From NCBI GenBank assembly GCA_024138025.1, contig JAMXBD010001599.1, positions 248,001 through 312,000 on the forward strand: a stretch of DNA of 64,000 bases, written 5' to 3'. This document shows positions 37,754 to 50,500 of the stretch, piece after piece (position 1 is the first letter of the stretch; each line of letters opens with the position of its first letter). Under the pieces are notes generated by a model, which worked only from the letters and a program-made list of their open reading frames with translations, did not search any database and had not been told where the DNA came from. This DNA is from Combretum micranthum. Lineage: Eukaryota > Streptophyta > Magnoliopsida > Myrtales > Combretaceae. The translations under genes were made by a program, and so were the position numbers.

Positions 37754-38297
37754 GTAGTAAGAAACATGCTACAAAATATTCAAATGGACTTTAAAGCAAA
37801 TCAACCAGTCATTCAAATGAATTATCCTTACAATTGATGGTCCTTAGGCCACCCACCTTTTGCTCTTACATCGGTTTGACTATTGAAGCTTTCTCATATT
37901 ATTTAAACCTGTGCTTATCTTTTTATGTGATTAATGTGGGACAAGTTTTGTGCGGACATTTTCTGACGTTGAAGTTTCCACTTCCCTCTTGGTCCGTAGC
38001 TTTCTTTTCCTCTATAGCTTGTGCATTAAAAATGACATAAACGATGAAGATCTTGTCCTTTTGATGTTGATGGCCCTTCTGGAGGCTCTTCCCCATCTTC
38101 ATTAAGAGACACAAAACATAAAAATATCTTCTCCGTGAAATTATCAAGGAAATCCCTGCTGTTGCTAGGAAAGGTTGTAGTAGTCCGCCAAGACCGGGAC
38201 AACCAAAATTTTCACTGCAGAATCCCTGAAAAGAGTGGCCTTCGTTTACATTTAACCAATGTCATCAACAAATAAAATGGATGAGAAGGGTTTTCTA
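37754..38297. other. Intergenic DNA, nothing assigned
   Basis: Mixed composition with only short open frames that lack any recognisable motif. Confidence 0.45.
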
Positions 38298-38536
38298 ATA
38301 ATGTTATGAATGGTATTTGAATTTTGATAATATATGCAATATGGTATCTAAATTTTGAAATTGATCAATTTAGTATCTTGAAAAAACATTTTATACACGT
38401 AATAGCACTCATTTAAAGTTTTTTTTTATACTAGGTTGATTAATTTTTAAAATTTTAGTATTAAATTAAGTAATTTCAAAGTTTAAGTATATAATTGCAC
38501 GTTTTGTCAAAATTTAGATATCATTTGTAATATTAT
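38298..38536. mobile_element. MITE with about 80-bp inverted arms
   Basis: The left arm ATAATGTTATGAATGGTAT then GGTATCTAAATTTTGAAATT faces the right arm ATAATATTACAAATGATAT then ATACTTAAACTTTGAAATTA (minus strand). Length is about 240 bp. The arms share the 'AACTTTGAAAT' style of the MULE at 15057. Confidence 0.65.
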
Positions 38537-39299
38537 CTCTTTTTTTTTTTCTACTATAAGTCTATTACCATCATATTTATTTTACAGCTTGGGCAAATGA
38601 ATTTTATAGGCTTGATTTTAGATAAAGAGGGTGACTAATCTATATGGAGAGGGTTGGTATTGCTTTAATTATTATTATTATTGATTTCAATGAGAATTAT
38701 TTCTCAAACTTGTTAGAGGAAAATGTGTGGTGCATGAGATCTTATGCTAGTTCACATGCTAGATTATACAAATTTGGGTCCCGCATCTATTATGGGCTGC
38801 AAATTGAACGGGTTACCCGGTTGCTGTACGAAAAGCTTGAATTTTTCAATCCAGTTTGGTCTATATAGGTTTGGTCGATTAACTGATCAAAATAATCCAA
38901 TTAATTCATTTATACATTTTAGTAGGTTATATTGGTTATTCAGTAGCTGACTAAGATTTTTCTAATGAAAAAACTTAAATTCTGATTTCATATTTGCTCT
39001 TGCTGCTTTCACATAGCCTTATCAATTGGACATTGGTCAAGTCTTGCGGCTAATTATATCTACCTTAGCCAACAAAACCACTAATCCACATCTTTATATG
39101 TCTGTTGAATCACGTTACTCTTTGGACTTCCATACCTAAATTTGGTTGATCCAAAATCATTGGTGTCTCCAATGTCACCATCAAAAGTATTGAATATACT
39201 TAATTGGAGTAAATATGTTTTCAGTTCTCAACATTTGACTCTTATTTGGTTTGAATTATTAACTTTTCATTTTATTTTATTTTAAAAAAATGTAAAAAT
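38537..39299. other. Intergenic DNA, nothing assigned
   Basis: AT-rich; short open frames without family motifs. Nothing supportable. Confidence 0.45.
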
Positions 39300-39309
39300 T
39301 CGTAATTAA

Positions 39310-39810
39310 ATTTTATACAAAAATTCAATTGGATACGAACCTTGAAATAGTCAATTTAATACCCATTCAAACTTTCAATGGCTATTTTTACTACCTCACT
39401 TACACCATTTGCTCTGTTTTCTAACATGGAAGATGCAACTTATCAATTTTAGATAATGTTAAGAGAAGCAGTTAAAATTCAATAATATATTAGCTCCTCC
39501 AAGTCAATAAATATAGTAAATAATGTTAAAGAGTTAGTAAAAATGGTCATAAAAACATTATAAAAAAACTGGGTTTTAGAGACAAAAGTTTCGTCCCTAA
39601 ACATAAATTTCTATCACAAAAATCATCATCACTGATTTTATTTGTAGAAATATATCTTGCTTTACATATTTTTCATTGTAGAATTTTTGTCTCTAAAAGC
39701 TAATTTTCTTATAGTAAAAATTTAATTGGGTATTAAATTAACCACTTCAAAGTTTAGATACAAAATTGAACTTTCGTGTGAAGTTCAAATATATAATTTA
39801 ACATTTACTC
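39310..39810. mobile_element. TIR element interrupted by a CACTA-type MITE
   Basis: Left 39310-39370 (AATTCAATTGGATACGAACC, GTCAATTTAATACCCA) and right about 39715-39800 are inverted copies (minus strand: AGTTCAATTTTGTATCTAAA, GTTAATTTAATACCCA). The CACTA-like MITE at 39556-39716 sits between them. The outer ends are not fixed. Confidence 0.55.
39556..39716. mobile_element. CACTA-like MITE, 161 bp, 3-bp TSD AAA
   Basis: It starts CATTATAAAAAAACTGG and, inverted, TACTATAAGAAAATTAG. Both continue TTTTAGAGACAAAA. Flanks are AAA on both sides (39553-39555, 39717-39719), though A-rich context weakens this. The CACTATAAGAAAA-type end and 3-bp duplication fit CACTA. Confidence 0.65.
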
Positions 39811-40672
39811 TTTTATTTTTACTTGAGTCCTTAGCTTTTGACAAACCTTTTCAATTTGTATGTTTTTTTTTAACTTGATTAACTTTTGTTAGTTTTTGAA
39901 ACATGGATGCAAGTCCCTGTAATTATTTCAAATAACAATATAAGTAGATATAATAACTAAAGTTAAAAAAAAAGGTTGGAAATATTTAATTAAAACTCTA
40001 AAAACCCGTTATGTTATGACACATATCAATGAAGACCTTAATTGATCCACTTCTCTATATGTTGGGACCCTTTTTGAACTACTTGAAACATTGAGACTTC
40101 AAATGAACTTATTCCTAAACGTTGGAACCTTCTGATATAATTTATCTCAAGTTTTAGATCTTCTAATGCCACATGGGAGTTCCCAGAACAGTAAGCTTGT
40201 GACATATACATGTTTGTCTAATGCGACTAGTAATAAATTTGTGGTAAAATGTCAAATGTGGTATCTATTTTTGCATAAAAATTCACATATGTACTTAAAC
40301 CCTAGAAAAGTCAATTTAATACATAATTAATTAGTATCTCACCTGACATTATTTTCTAACATGGACACATAACCAACCATTGTTCGATATCTATCAAAAA
40401 TACTATGTAATCCTTCTAAAGCTTGAATAATGATAAAACCTTTAGGAATTAAACAAAATAAAAGAATTTTTTTTTTCAAATGTCTACTTAACCATCATCT
40501 TCTTAAACAATAGTCAAAAAGAAATTCTCAGTTCATTCAGATTGGAGCATGAGTGTGAGTCACTTCATCGGTGATGGCTCAATTGTAGAGCGAACAACGA
40601 TTTAGTGTGTGGGCTTAAGTCGAGCTTCAACAAGTGTAGGTCTTCTTCTTCTTCTTCAATTTGGACATGTGT
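39811..40672. other. Intergenic DNA, nothing assigned
   Basis: AT-rich. Around 40250-40330, words such as GGTATCTATTTTTGC and AAAGTCAATTTAATAC resemble MITE arms, with a weak inverted partner near 40930-41000, but ends could not be set. Confidence 0.4.
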
Positions 40673-40673
40673 A

Positions 40674-40676
<3 letters not shown>

Positions 40677-40732
<56 letters not shown>
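40677..40732. repeat. (GA)n microsatellite
   Basis: About 56 bases of GA units with one break (GAGGAG). Arg-Glu open frames across it are artefacts. Confidence 0.95.
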
Positions 40733-41039
40733 GTGTTCATGTGTATGGTGGAATAGAGAGACAAAGCAAAGTGATCAATGCCTACTTAACTATGGTCTCA
40801 TCTTCTTCATGATGAAGGTTTTTTGCATCATTTTTTATCTCAACCATGGTGATATGATGATAAGTTTCAAGCATGGTAAGATCCCTTTAAATCGTGTTAA
40901 GGGAGGAACTGAAAATGGCCATGAAAAGTTTATTTGGATATTAAATTGGCCACTTTAAATTTTAAATACAGGAAACTTGATAAAAGCATATTATACTCAC
41001 TTTTCATTGATTAAATCATGCTTAATTATTATTGATTTT

Positions 41040-41858
41040 GTAGAAATCATGAGGAATTGGTACTTAAGTATGTTTATTTTGATATTTCAGGTCTTGAAGG
41101 GTTTATACTGCAAATACAAACAAATGTAGGAAGTCTTGTGCAAATTTGGAGAATTGGAACAAGCAGGTTGGCCATTCATCAATATAAGCCGCCAACCTTC
41201 ATCGAAACAAAACCAACGCTGGCAAAAAAAAAAAAAAAAAACAACATAGCTGGCCTAGACAATAGAACAACATCAACCTTTAATTCAACACCTGTATGCT
41301 GGCAAGACCAATTTCAACGCTGTCGGCTTCAAGCTAGTCTTGCCCATGCACAGTACAAAAATTTCAACACTGCCAGCTTTCATAAGAAAATCAACACTAG
41401 CATTCAATATTTTAAACGTATGCCGGCTACATGGGGAGGAAGGCCACTAGCCTTTGACTGGCTCACATGAAAGCTGCCCCAATGCTACACCAAAAGTCGA
41501 CAGCCATCTCTTCTTGAAAATTAATTCAGACACTCATCGCCAGCAAATTGGAATTCAAAGCCGCTGGCGAAGAAAAGCTGTCTTTAACACTGCTCTAATG
41601 CCGTTAGTGAATTTGCTTTGGAAATACTTTACAACATTGAAGGCCGACTATTTCAATTTCAAGGCCACCAGCCTTGAGCCAATTTATGTTTTGATGGATG
41701 AAATCCCATTGTTTTTCCTATAAGATGCCCTATTTTGTTGTAAGAGAGATGATATTGTATTATCAAAAGTACTAAAACCCTAGAGGAAGAATAGATATCT
41801 CTTATCTTTTACTTCTCTTAGATAATTGAAGACTATAGAAAGAAAGAAGAATTCATGG
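41040..41858 (+). mobile_element. Probable LTR fragment with GCTGGC words
   Basis: TTTCAGGTCTTGAAGGG, then a GC-richer stretch where ACGCTGGC/GCCGGC-type words recur (about 41215, 41247, 41298, 41320, 41375, 41422, 41538, 41560), then TTTTTCCTATAAGATGCC near 41714 and a CCCTAGAGGAAG leader. A similar arrangement (TTTCAGGTC, repeated short GC words, TATA-like box) occurs in retroelement-derived sequence at 55540-59400. Two adjoining open frames (137 and 89 codons) have no recognisable motif. LTR identity is an inference. Confidence 0.38.
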
Positions 41859-41925
41859 AGATAATTGATTGTGTTATGAAGATATGCTTTTTAGGATATA
41901 TATCTTCATAACACAATCAATTATC
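41859..41925. repeat. Perfect 27-bp inverted repeat (hairpin)
   Basis: Arms 41859-41885 and 41899-41925 pair without a mismatch over 27 bp, starting AGATAATTGATTGTGTTATG on the left. The loop is 13 bases. The AT-rich stem would fold readily as RNA or cruciform. No coding is associated. Confidence 0.95.
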
Positions 41926-42100
41926 TTTCTTATAATCAACCATGATTGATTGCAAAGGAAAAACGATATGATTTTTCGAGAATTTGGTCATGTTTATTAA
42001 ATTAAAATGGTAATTAGGGAAGAATTAGGATTTGAAAAAGAAATTAAGGGATTAAAGAAATTGTATTCATTGAGAACAAACCCATATACCAAGGATAACA

Positions 42101-42430
42101 AGGGGTCACATTAAGGGTAATGTACTTTTGGACCACTAAACAACAACTAAAGAGATATGTTAGAGATTAACGTGAGCTAGGTTGAGAGATCACATGCAAA
42201 TTTTGTCACAAATATATTGGCTAGAGAGATACACTAAGAGTTTATATAGGTCATACTAGGGGGTCACGTACTTTTCGATCACTTATTTTACTAAAGAGAT
42301 ACACAAAGGACACACATGGGTTATGTTGGGGGGGTCATACACTTTTCTGGTCACTTATTTTATTAGAGATTTACACATGAGGTTTACATTAGTTATGTTG
42401 GGAGTTACATACTTTTACAATCACTTGTTT
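42101..42430. repeat. Degenerate tandem repeat, unit about 75-90 bp
   Basis: Successive units contain GGTCAC.TACTTTT..(G/A)ATCACTTATTTTA, AAGAGATACACA and GGGTTATGTTGGG in the same order. The best pair is 42270-42340 and 42341-42412; more diverged copies lie upstream to 42101 and a partial one downstream. Confidence 0.75.
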
Positions 42431-43197
42431 TCCTCGTTTTCTGATGTAATACTAATTCATTTTATCTTTATTCCACTTTAATTTCATTTCCATGCTAAAA
42501 CCTATCATTATAACCTTTTCAAGATACCATCTTTCAACAAAAATATAGGTCTAATGAGATTTTACCCCAAAATTACAATTCAAAGGAATTTATTTGAATT
42601 TTTTTTTTTTTTGAAATTCTTCCGCTTTAGTTAAGAATTGCAAGGGCCTTTCCTAAACATCAAAAGTACTATTTTAATACACGAATTCACATGTTTTACA
42701 TGACAAGTCCCAAAAGTATGACATTATCTACCGCTTTTATTCACAATTCCCTCAATGTCTATGTTCTATTCTACAATGAGAAACACGAGTAAAGAAGAGA
42801 AAACTTTTTACCACCAATTTCGTTTGAAGATTCTTTAGGATTTAGATTATTGTAGAGAGAGATTAGTGGAAAATATATACATATATATTAATCTATAGAA
42901 TTTAAAAGAGCGTGAAAATGACTCCTTTATCCTTTATCTTTTTTTTAATTTTTAATTTTATTTATTTACGTATTTTGGGCATTTCATTTATTCAAGTACT
43001 TAAGTAAAAATAAAAATAAAAATAAAAAATTGAAATAACAAGCAGTGAACCAAAAGGAAAAATCTTTCATTGAAACTAAATTAGATATAATAGCCATGCT
43101 ACGTTTTGGGGCAGCCGACAAAGACCTTATAGTGATGGATCATGATCCATAATAGATAAGTCCTGCTACTAAATCATGAAGATGAATGGTTGTGGAC
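42431..43197. other. Intergenic AT-rich DNA
   Basis: T-run at 42600-42612 and AT-rich sequence. Nothing else recognised. Confidence 0.45.
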
Positions 43198-43779
43198 TAA
43201 AGATGCAACCGGGGTGGGTTCGGGATGGGTATTTTGAAATCCGAACCCGACCCAAGTCCTTAATGAGTGTCCTAGAACCCGAGAAAAATTCTATCGGGTT
43301 TTTTTTTTGTCAATCCCAAAACCTGACCCGCTAGAATTTAAAGAACTCATAACCCAACCCAACCCGACCCCACCCAACCCGACTCTAAGATTTTTAATTT
43401 TTTTCTTTAAAAAAAACCAAAAGAAAGAATTTTGTTTTAAGCTTTTAGTGATACAAACACTTATATTGAAAGAATGAATTTTAGACAATAATATCATATA
43501 AAATGATGCAAACAGTTCATTTCCACTTACTTTAATAATATAAATGGGATCCTTACTTTAATAACTTAATATTTTTAATTTTTTAATATTTTGAATTTAT
43601 ACCGGGTCGGGTTTTCCCAACGGGTTACATAATAAATCCAAAACCCTACCCTATAACTTATAGGTTTTTTTTTTAATCCCAAAACCTATCCCAAAACCCT
43701 TTAGGGTTTGATCCTATAGGGTTTTTAGCGGGTTGGACGGTCGGGTACCCTATAACGACCCGCCCCGCTTGCATCCCTA
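43198..43779. mobile_element. hAT-type non-autonomous element
   Basis: It starts TAAAGATGCAACCGGGG and ends CCCCGCTTGCATCCCTA. Flanks TTGTGGAC (43190-43197) and GTGCGGAC (43780-43787) match at 6 of 8. The interior has repeated AACCCGACCC and GGGTCGGGTT blocks near both ends. Same style as 3936-4646 and 53106-53649. Confidence 0.75.
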
Positions 43780-43787
43780 GTGCGGAC

Positions 43788-46700
43788 CATCTTAAGGGGT
43801 TTTTGTCACTCCTGCAAGGTTATAAGCTCCATGAAGTTGGAAATAAATAAATAAATAAAAGTAAAAAAAAATAGTAGCCAAAACCTGATTGGATAATGAA
43901 TATAGGATTAAGCTTTCACAATTTCATTAAGGGGATTTTAATTATAGTTAGTCATTATAATGAGTTAAAACTATATTTTATATTATTCTTCTTCTTCTTT
44001 TACATATATTTTTTTAATTTTTTAAGTGGTTACCATTTAAGGAGACCTATGCAGCGCATAAAGTTGGTGGATGGCCACTTATCATTATGGAGCTACCATT
44101 TATTTGAGATAATTGCCTAGGATTGACCCACTACATTTTTTTTTATAGAATTTTCTTTTTCCTTTTCTATTGCAACTTTTATGTTTTACTTAATTCTCTA
44201 AATAATTATAATAGTATTATTATTTTAACAACATTGTTACATTAAAATATTACTATCAACAAATCAAAATGCCACAAAAGCCAATTAATTAGTTACAAAT
44301 GCTTGTCATGTATATACTAACGGTTGTTTACTAAAATCTCAAAATACATGTCACATTATAATATATCAAAAGAACAGCAAAAAATAATCATGCTAAACGA
44401 AACGAGGTCCACGTTTTTTTTTTTTTTTCATTTTTTTCCTTCTTTTTTCCCCATAATCTATCACAATTTACAACTATTAGTATCCCTACTATATGGAGGC
44501 CATTGTATGATTTGAAGGGACTTAGTAACAAGATTAACCTTGAAATATTTGTTAAGAGTTTGAAAAAGAATAAACTTTCTATACTAGATAAAATTCAGTT
44601 ATAATTTTGGTATTTGCCTTGATACTAATTATATTTTTATTAATAAAATATATAAAAAAGATGGAAAGTCCCCCCATTAAATTTTCTGCAGTTGACAGGT
44701 TAGCCTGAAATCGCAGGGCACGAAATTGCATGCTGCTCGCCCGGCATGAGACACGCACGAAATTAGCGTGGATCCGACACGGCCAGACGCATGACCGTCA
44801 TTTTTTTAGCATTTCAAGATTCTAGCCTCGGTTTCACAGGGATTAGCCAGCGTCTGTTTGTTTCTTCGTGTTCTGATTTTTTCAGATCATATTTTTATTA
44901 TTTTTAAATATATATTTATTAAAAAAATAATAATTTTACTTATAAACAGACAAAAAAAAATATAATATAAATAAGTTACAAATATATATTAGATATGTAT
45001 ACGATATAAATAAAAATCATATAATTTAAACAGACTATTCAATTACGTTTTCTTGTCACAATTCCACAACAAATATATTGACATTGTATTATTATTCTAT
45101 GGGCAAGAAAATAAAGAATAATATTCCAAACATTCTTCAAAAGAAATTAAATAAAAATTACAAAACTTTTTTACTTCTTATCGTATACTTTTGTTTAAGT
45201 ATCGGCATTTATTAAAGTAATTCAAAATAAAAATAACGGAAAATACAGTGAATAAAACCATAAAGGATAAGTCAATGGATCTTTGGTTGTTTCGAGCAAA
45301 GCATTTAATCCTTGGACCACCCCCCTTGTAACAATTCCATTGAGAAAAATGCCTTTATCTTCTCAGTTTTTAACATCTGGTACTTTTTTTAAACTAATTT
45401 TGTACGGTAAGAACTAGAGAAAGGGTAAATCAAATCTAATTCATTTTGGTGAAAGGTTATCTATAATGGCCTTAAGTGACAAAAAGTTTGACTCAAAAAA
45501 TGTTCCGTTATGTTTCTGTCAGAAAAGCCACTACTTGAGGCCACATGTGCTAGTCACATGCCAAATTAAAAGAAGGGTGGAACCCATTTCATACCTCAAC
45601 TTTCTCAAATCCTTCTCCTTTGTCGAAAAGAAACTCTAACACAAAGCACACAATGCATTCTTCGACACAAATAAATCATTTTTCATACAAGTTTCTCGAT
45701 TTTTCTCTACTCCACTTTGATTATAAAAACCTTAATCACATACAAACACAATCCACTTCATAATATTTGCGATTGTCACCTCTACTCTCTCATAAAGAAC
45801 ATCGCTAACTCGAATCGTTTACATTACTCCTAGAAAGCACCTCAATGAATCAATATCAGTAGAATCAATAGTGTAAAGAGAGAGAGCAAATCATAATACC
45901 ACAGGTCTCTTTCATGATTGCACTTCTGGCCTCAATTCTGAATTAAACTTTAATCCCACCTCCAAAAAGATGACTTACATGCTTCTAGATCCACCATCAT
46001 CTCTCTGGTGCTTCTTGAAGGATTGAAGCCTCAATTCAAGTGCTTTGGCTAGGTTATTTGGATTCTTTAGAGAAGACATGGAAACAACTCCCAATATGTT
46101 TTACTTTTATTTTTTTAGTTCTATAATTATCATTGTTTAACTGTGAATTTGTTCATAAGTGGTCATAATATGTTTTTTGTATTTTTAAGAATGCAAAGTT
46201 CATATATTTCCTTGAAAAGTATGTGGCTTTTTGAATAACATGTTATAGTAGCAGTAAATGAGTCGTATATTTTTTGAACAAAAATGGAATTTATATATCT
46301 ACCTCATGTGATTGTTTCACTCTTCTGTTTTTTTTTTTTTCTTGGATTTGTGTTTTGATAAGTTAGAGAAGGTGAGTTAGCGTTTCTTTTTTGGGGTAAA
46401 GATTTTAAGAATATCAATAGCATGTGAATCTTACGGTTTGTGTTTGATATGATAGGGAAAAGACAATCCCTCAAAGTTTGATATTTTTTTCCCCTAAAAA
46501 ATTTGTTCTTCTTTTAATTTGGCACATGATTGATACATGTGGTCCAAGTAATGAGAAAGACTTTGGTAGATAATACATGCAACGTGTAATATATTACACA
46601 TGGTAGGTAAGTACCAATCATTGATTAACACATAAGCGTGTAAATCACATATAATAATTATTTAGAAACACACTATTTCTTTCATATGTCAAACAATAAT

Positions 46701-47007
46701 TACACTTGTCTACTACATGCATATACACATGGTGTCATGACGAATGTAGGATAATATCGGGGCCCCAAATAATAGTTAAGTTAACATTAAAAGTATCAGT
46801 AATATTCACTTGCTATTATAATTATATTGTATCTTATATTCTATAAGAATTTCATTAATGATTTCACTATTATATCTTCTAATTTCTTAAGTATGAAAAA
46901 AAATCTTTTAAAAAAATTAAGGGTATATAATGCATTTGATAAAATATTGTATATATATATATATTACTTGTAAATTAATTATTAAATAAAAAAATAGAGT
47001 TTGCTGA
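43788..47007. other. Intergenic DNA with one GC-rich patch
   Basis: Mostly AT-rich. A compositional island at about 44690-44815 is rich in CACG/CCGG words (ACGAAATT twice, GACACG, CACGG). There is a 16-bp palindrome GTGTAATATATTACAC near 46580 and an (AT)n run near 46949. No coding seen. Confidence 0.5.
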
Positions 47008-47433
47008 TGTTTGAATGTAGGCCATAACTTATTCGGCCCATTACTCTATCCACATGGATTAGGAAACCTAGAACGCCAATGGTTCTACCACCCAAGGAAA
47101 GCCCATGCCAGGCAATACTTAAGGTCCCAACCCGATGAAGGGACCCGATGTGCTGCTAGTCCTAAGTGCCAAGAGAACTTGTGACCAATGTCTCCACGAG
47201 CTCGATAGTGAGCTATTTCCTCGAGCTTGCTTAGAGCTATCTCTTAAATACCTATGTCTCAACATGGGACTAGGAGGACATGATCAGTTCAGCTACGCTC
47301 CATGTAGTAGTAACTCCTCTACCTTGGACACCAGACAGGCCCCTGCCTACCTCGGGTGCTAGGTCAATTGCCAAATGTAAATTTATCTTAACAGAATAGA
47401 TTTGCTAGGCCCCATTCTGGTGTAACCATACAC

Positions 47434-47441
47434 TATAAAAA
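47434..47441 (+). promoter_or_regulatory. TATA box of the gypsy LTR
   Basis: TATAAAAA lies about 425 bases into the LTR and about 200 bases before its end once the nested LTR is removed, a normal U3/R position. Confidence 0.55.
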
Positions 47442-47598
47442 GCCTTTCCCTCCATAAGGGAGGGGAGAGTTGGTTTACATCTTATCATCATATCTTTAAG
47501 GACTTTTAGGGAGACCTATGGGCCAACTTAAGCATTGGAATAGTCATGCTGGACAACACCCGAGGCACCACTAGCTGTGTTCTGTGCTTGTAGGTACC

Positions 47599-50500
47599 TA
47601 TAAACCATCGATTTTTTCGTAACTCTTACGAAATAATCCTGGGATTAAAATACCAAGTCAAAACCCTAAAAGCTGACCCAAGTTAAAACTAAACCCTAAA
47701 TAATATCGAATATAAAATTTCATGGCTTTAAGAAAAAGAGAACCTTCAAAAAAAAAAAAAGAAATTAAATAATCGATTGACTCAAAACTCGAACATGAGA
47801 TAATTCACTTATATGATCCCTAACACATAAATCGAGATGAAATATCCAAATAATATTCGAAAACAAAATTATAGAACCTTAAGCCTATCGGTTAATTTAT
47901 AAATAAAAATCTAAACTTATACCGAAAGTCAAATTGAGTCATCACACAACCTTAGACTCAAATTAACAATCCCAATAACTGAAAAATATTAAATAAATAA
48001 AAAGATAAAGTAAAACATAAATTTTGAATAAAAAATATAACATGGCCAAAAACCCCAAAAATTTATGATCTTGCGAATAAATCAAAAAGCTGGAAGTCAA
48101 ACTGGAATCCTAAAAGTCAATAAAGTCTAAAACAAACCCTAGTGTTTAGATCCGACAATCCTACGCTCTTAAACCCTAAACAAATAAATCAAGATAATTG
48201 TGGATAATAGTTCTAATAATATAGGGAAGCTTAAAAATATCAGATTCGCTAATTTTTAAGGTATTTTGGATCCAAACGAGATCAGTTTTCGAAAATCGTG
48301 CCCTGGTACACCGGATGGTAAAAATATTTTGATAACACCGTTAGACTCATAATAATGTAAGGAATCCAAAAATATAAGTTTCATAATTTTTTCGTTATCT
48401 AAAAATATCTGATATAGCTCGTTTACACGTATTTTTATTACTACCATAATTTATTAGTCTTATTTACTATTTATTATCCTATTCTATACTATTAATTACT
48501 ATTCATCTATCTGTACTTTTTGTACTACCTATTCTTACAACCTACATACCTATTTTTTGCAATTTTTTTCCCATAAAAATTCTACACCACATATTACTAA
48601 ACTTCTCTTAAACTTTTCTTTTAAAATTAATTTTTAATTACTCTTCTTCTTCATGCCATCAATTTCTTTTCTTTTTTTTTTTATTTAATTAACTCTTAAT
48701 TTCCTTCAATCTTTAACTATAAATACCCCCTTTCCCTCCACTTCTTTCACACATTTACTTTTACATAACAAAACTCTACCAAAATCTCTCACAAAATTTC
48801 TCTCCCAAAAAATCTTCTCTAAACAATTCTTTCCAACTTTGTTTCCTCTACACAAAAACCATCTTCCACATATTACTACCCACATATTCTTACAACCATC
48901 ACCTTCTTTCCTCAACACATACATATCTTTAGGTAAAGATTATCTACAAATTATTTACCCATGTCATGTAACTTAACATGACTATGGTGTTGTTTCTTGA
49001 AACTCATATGAGTTGTAGAAGCAACAACATATTCATGTTTTGTTCTTACATATGCCAAAAATTCTGATTTTATTATTTTGTTATTATGATATTATGTTGT
49101 TATTATTACGCTTCTAACTTAACCTTATATATATATATATATATATCTATATGTATATATTATTTCTTAGAGCCTAAATGCTTACTAACTCTTACTAACT
49201 TGTTTTATTATTATTCTTAATGCTCTTTATTGCTTTTCTTTTCTTTCTTTCTTTTCTTTTTCTTTTTCTTTTGGGATTAGTCTATTTTAGTCCCATGATT
49301 CCTTGATGAAGCTACTCTCAACACTTGACCGGATGCTTGATGAAGCTAAGACTCCCAATACATGACCGGGTTACCTTGATGAATCTAATGCTCACAATGC
49401 CTGATTATATTATTTCTCTCATTTTTTCTTTTTATAATCCTTCTTATATTATTATGTGATATTTTTATCTTTTTCATACTACATAATCATGTGTATGCAT
49501 CATTATAATGATATTTCTCAACAAATTTAAAGTGAAATTCTCTTTAATGAGAAAATGAAACCAAACTCTTTTATTATCTAACTTTGAACTCAAACAAAGA
49601 TTTTTCATAAAAAACATGGAAATTTTTTTTATAAAAATATTTTCAAAATTTAGACAAATCCATCATAAATTCCCTTCAATAATAATAAAAGATGATTTTT
49701 ACCAAAGAAATTAACTAGGGAAATAAATACTCTCATTTTATGATGAGTAACATAAAGTTTATTAAAACTTAGTGTTAATAACTCTTTAATATTGACATTT
49801 TTTTTTTATAAAAACTTAATTATAGGATTTCTTTTCTAACTCCATAATAAAACCAAGAACTAGACTGTTTTTCAAAATTAAAATAAAATCAACTCACTAA
49901 ATTATAAACCCACTTAGAAAAATAAAGGCTGCCAATAATCTAAATGATAAACCCATTTTCAAAGAAATAAAATGTAAACATAGTAAATTAAAAAAATAGA
50001 TATTATCAACAACTTAAGAACATGTTAAAAAAATGATTCCTTTCTAAGTAAAATAGATAAAGAAGTTAAAGGACTAAGTTTTAGAAATAAAATTTATTTA
50101 TTTATTTAAAAGTTAGAAAGTGAAAATATAAGAGGAAGAAGATTTGTTTATCAAAACCACTTTTTTAAGGAAATATATATATGTATATATATACAACCCA
50201 AATTAATATAGGTTATCAACAACTTTTGGAAACTTCATTTTATCACTAGAAGTAAAATTCGTACAAAACCAAAGTTAAGAGAAAAATTATTTATTTTAGA
50301 AAAGAAATTTAAAACAAAAGAGAATATACTTATTTATAATAACCCAATAATTTATAAAGTTTTTCAAAACTTAAAAAAGAAATTGTAAAGATTCAAGTTT
50401 TCACCATAAGACAAATTGTTTTACGAAAAAAATCGTTGAGACAACACTATTGAATCATGCATACAATATGAGTCTATATATATGTATTCAAAGGGTTTTT

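Noticed and set aside
40605..40958. Open frame of 117 codons with Arg-Glu repeats
   Set aside because: Created by the GA microsatellite; no family motif on either side.
41057..41723. Two open frames of 137 and 89 codons
   Set aside because: No recognisable domain, an internal poly-lysine from an A run, and overlap with repeated GCTGGC words. More likely LTR-derived than a gene.
47135..47362. 75-codon open frame near the gypsy start
   Set aside because: Lies in the gypsy 5' LTR upstream of its TATA box; no conserved domain.
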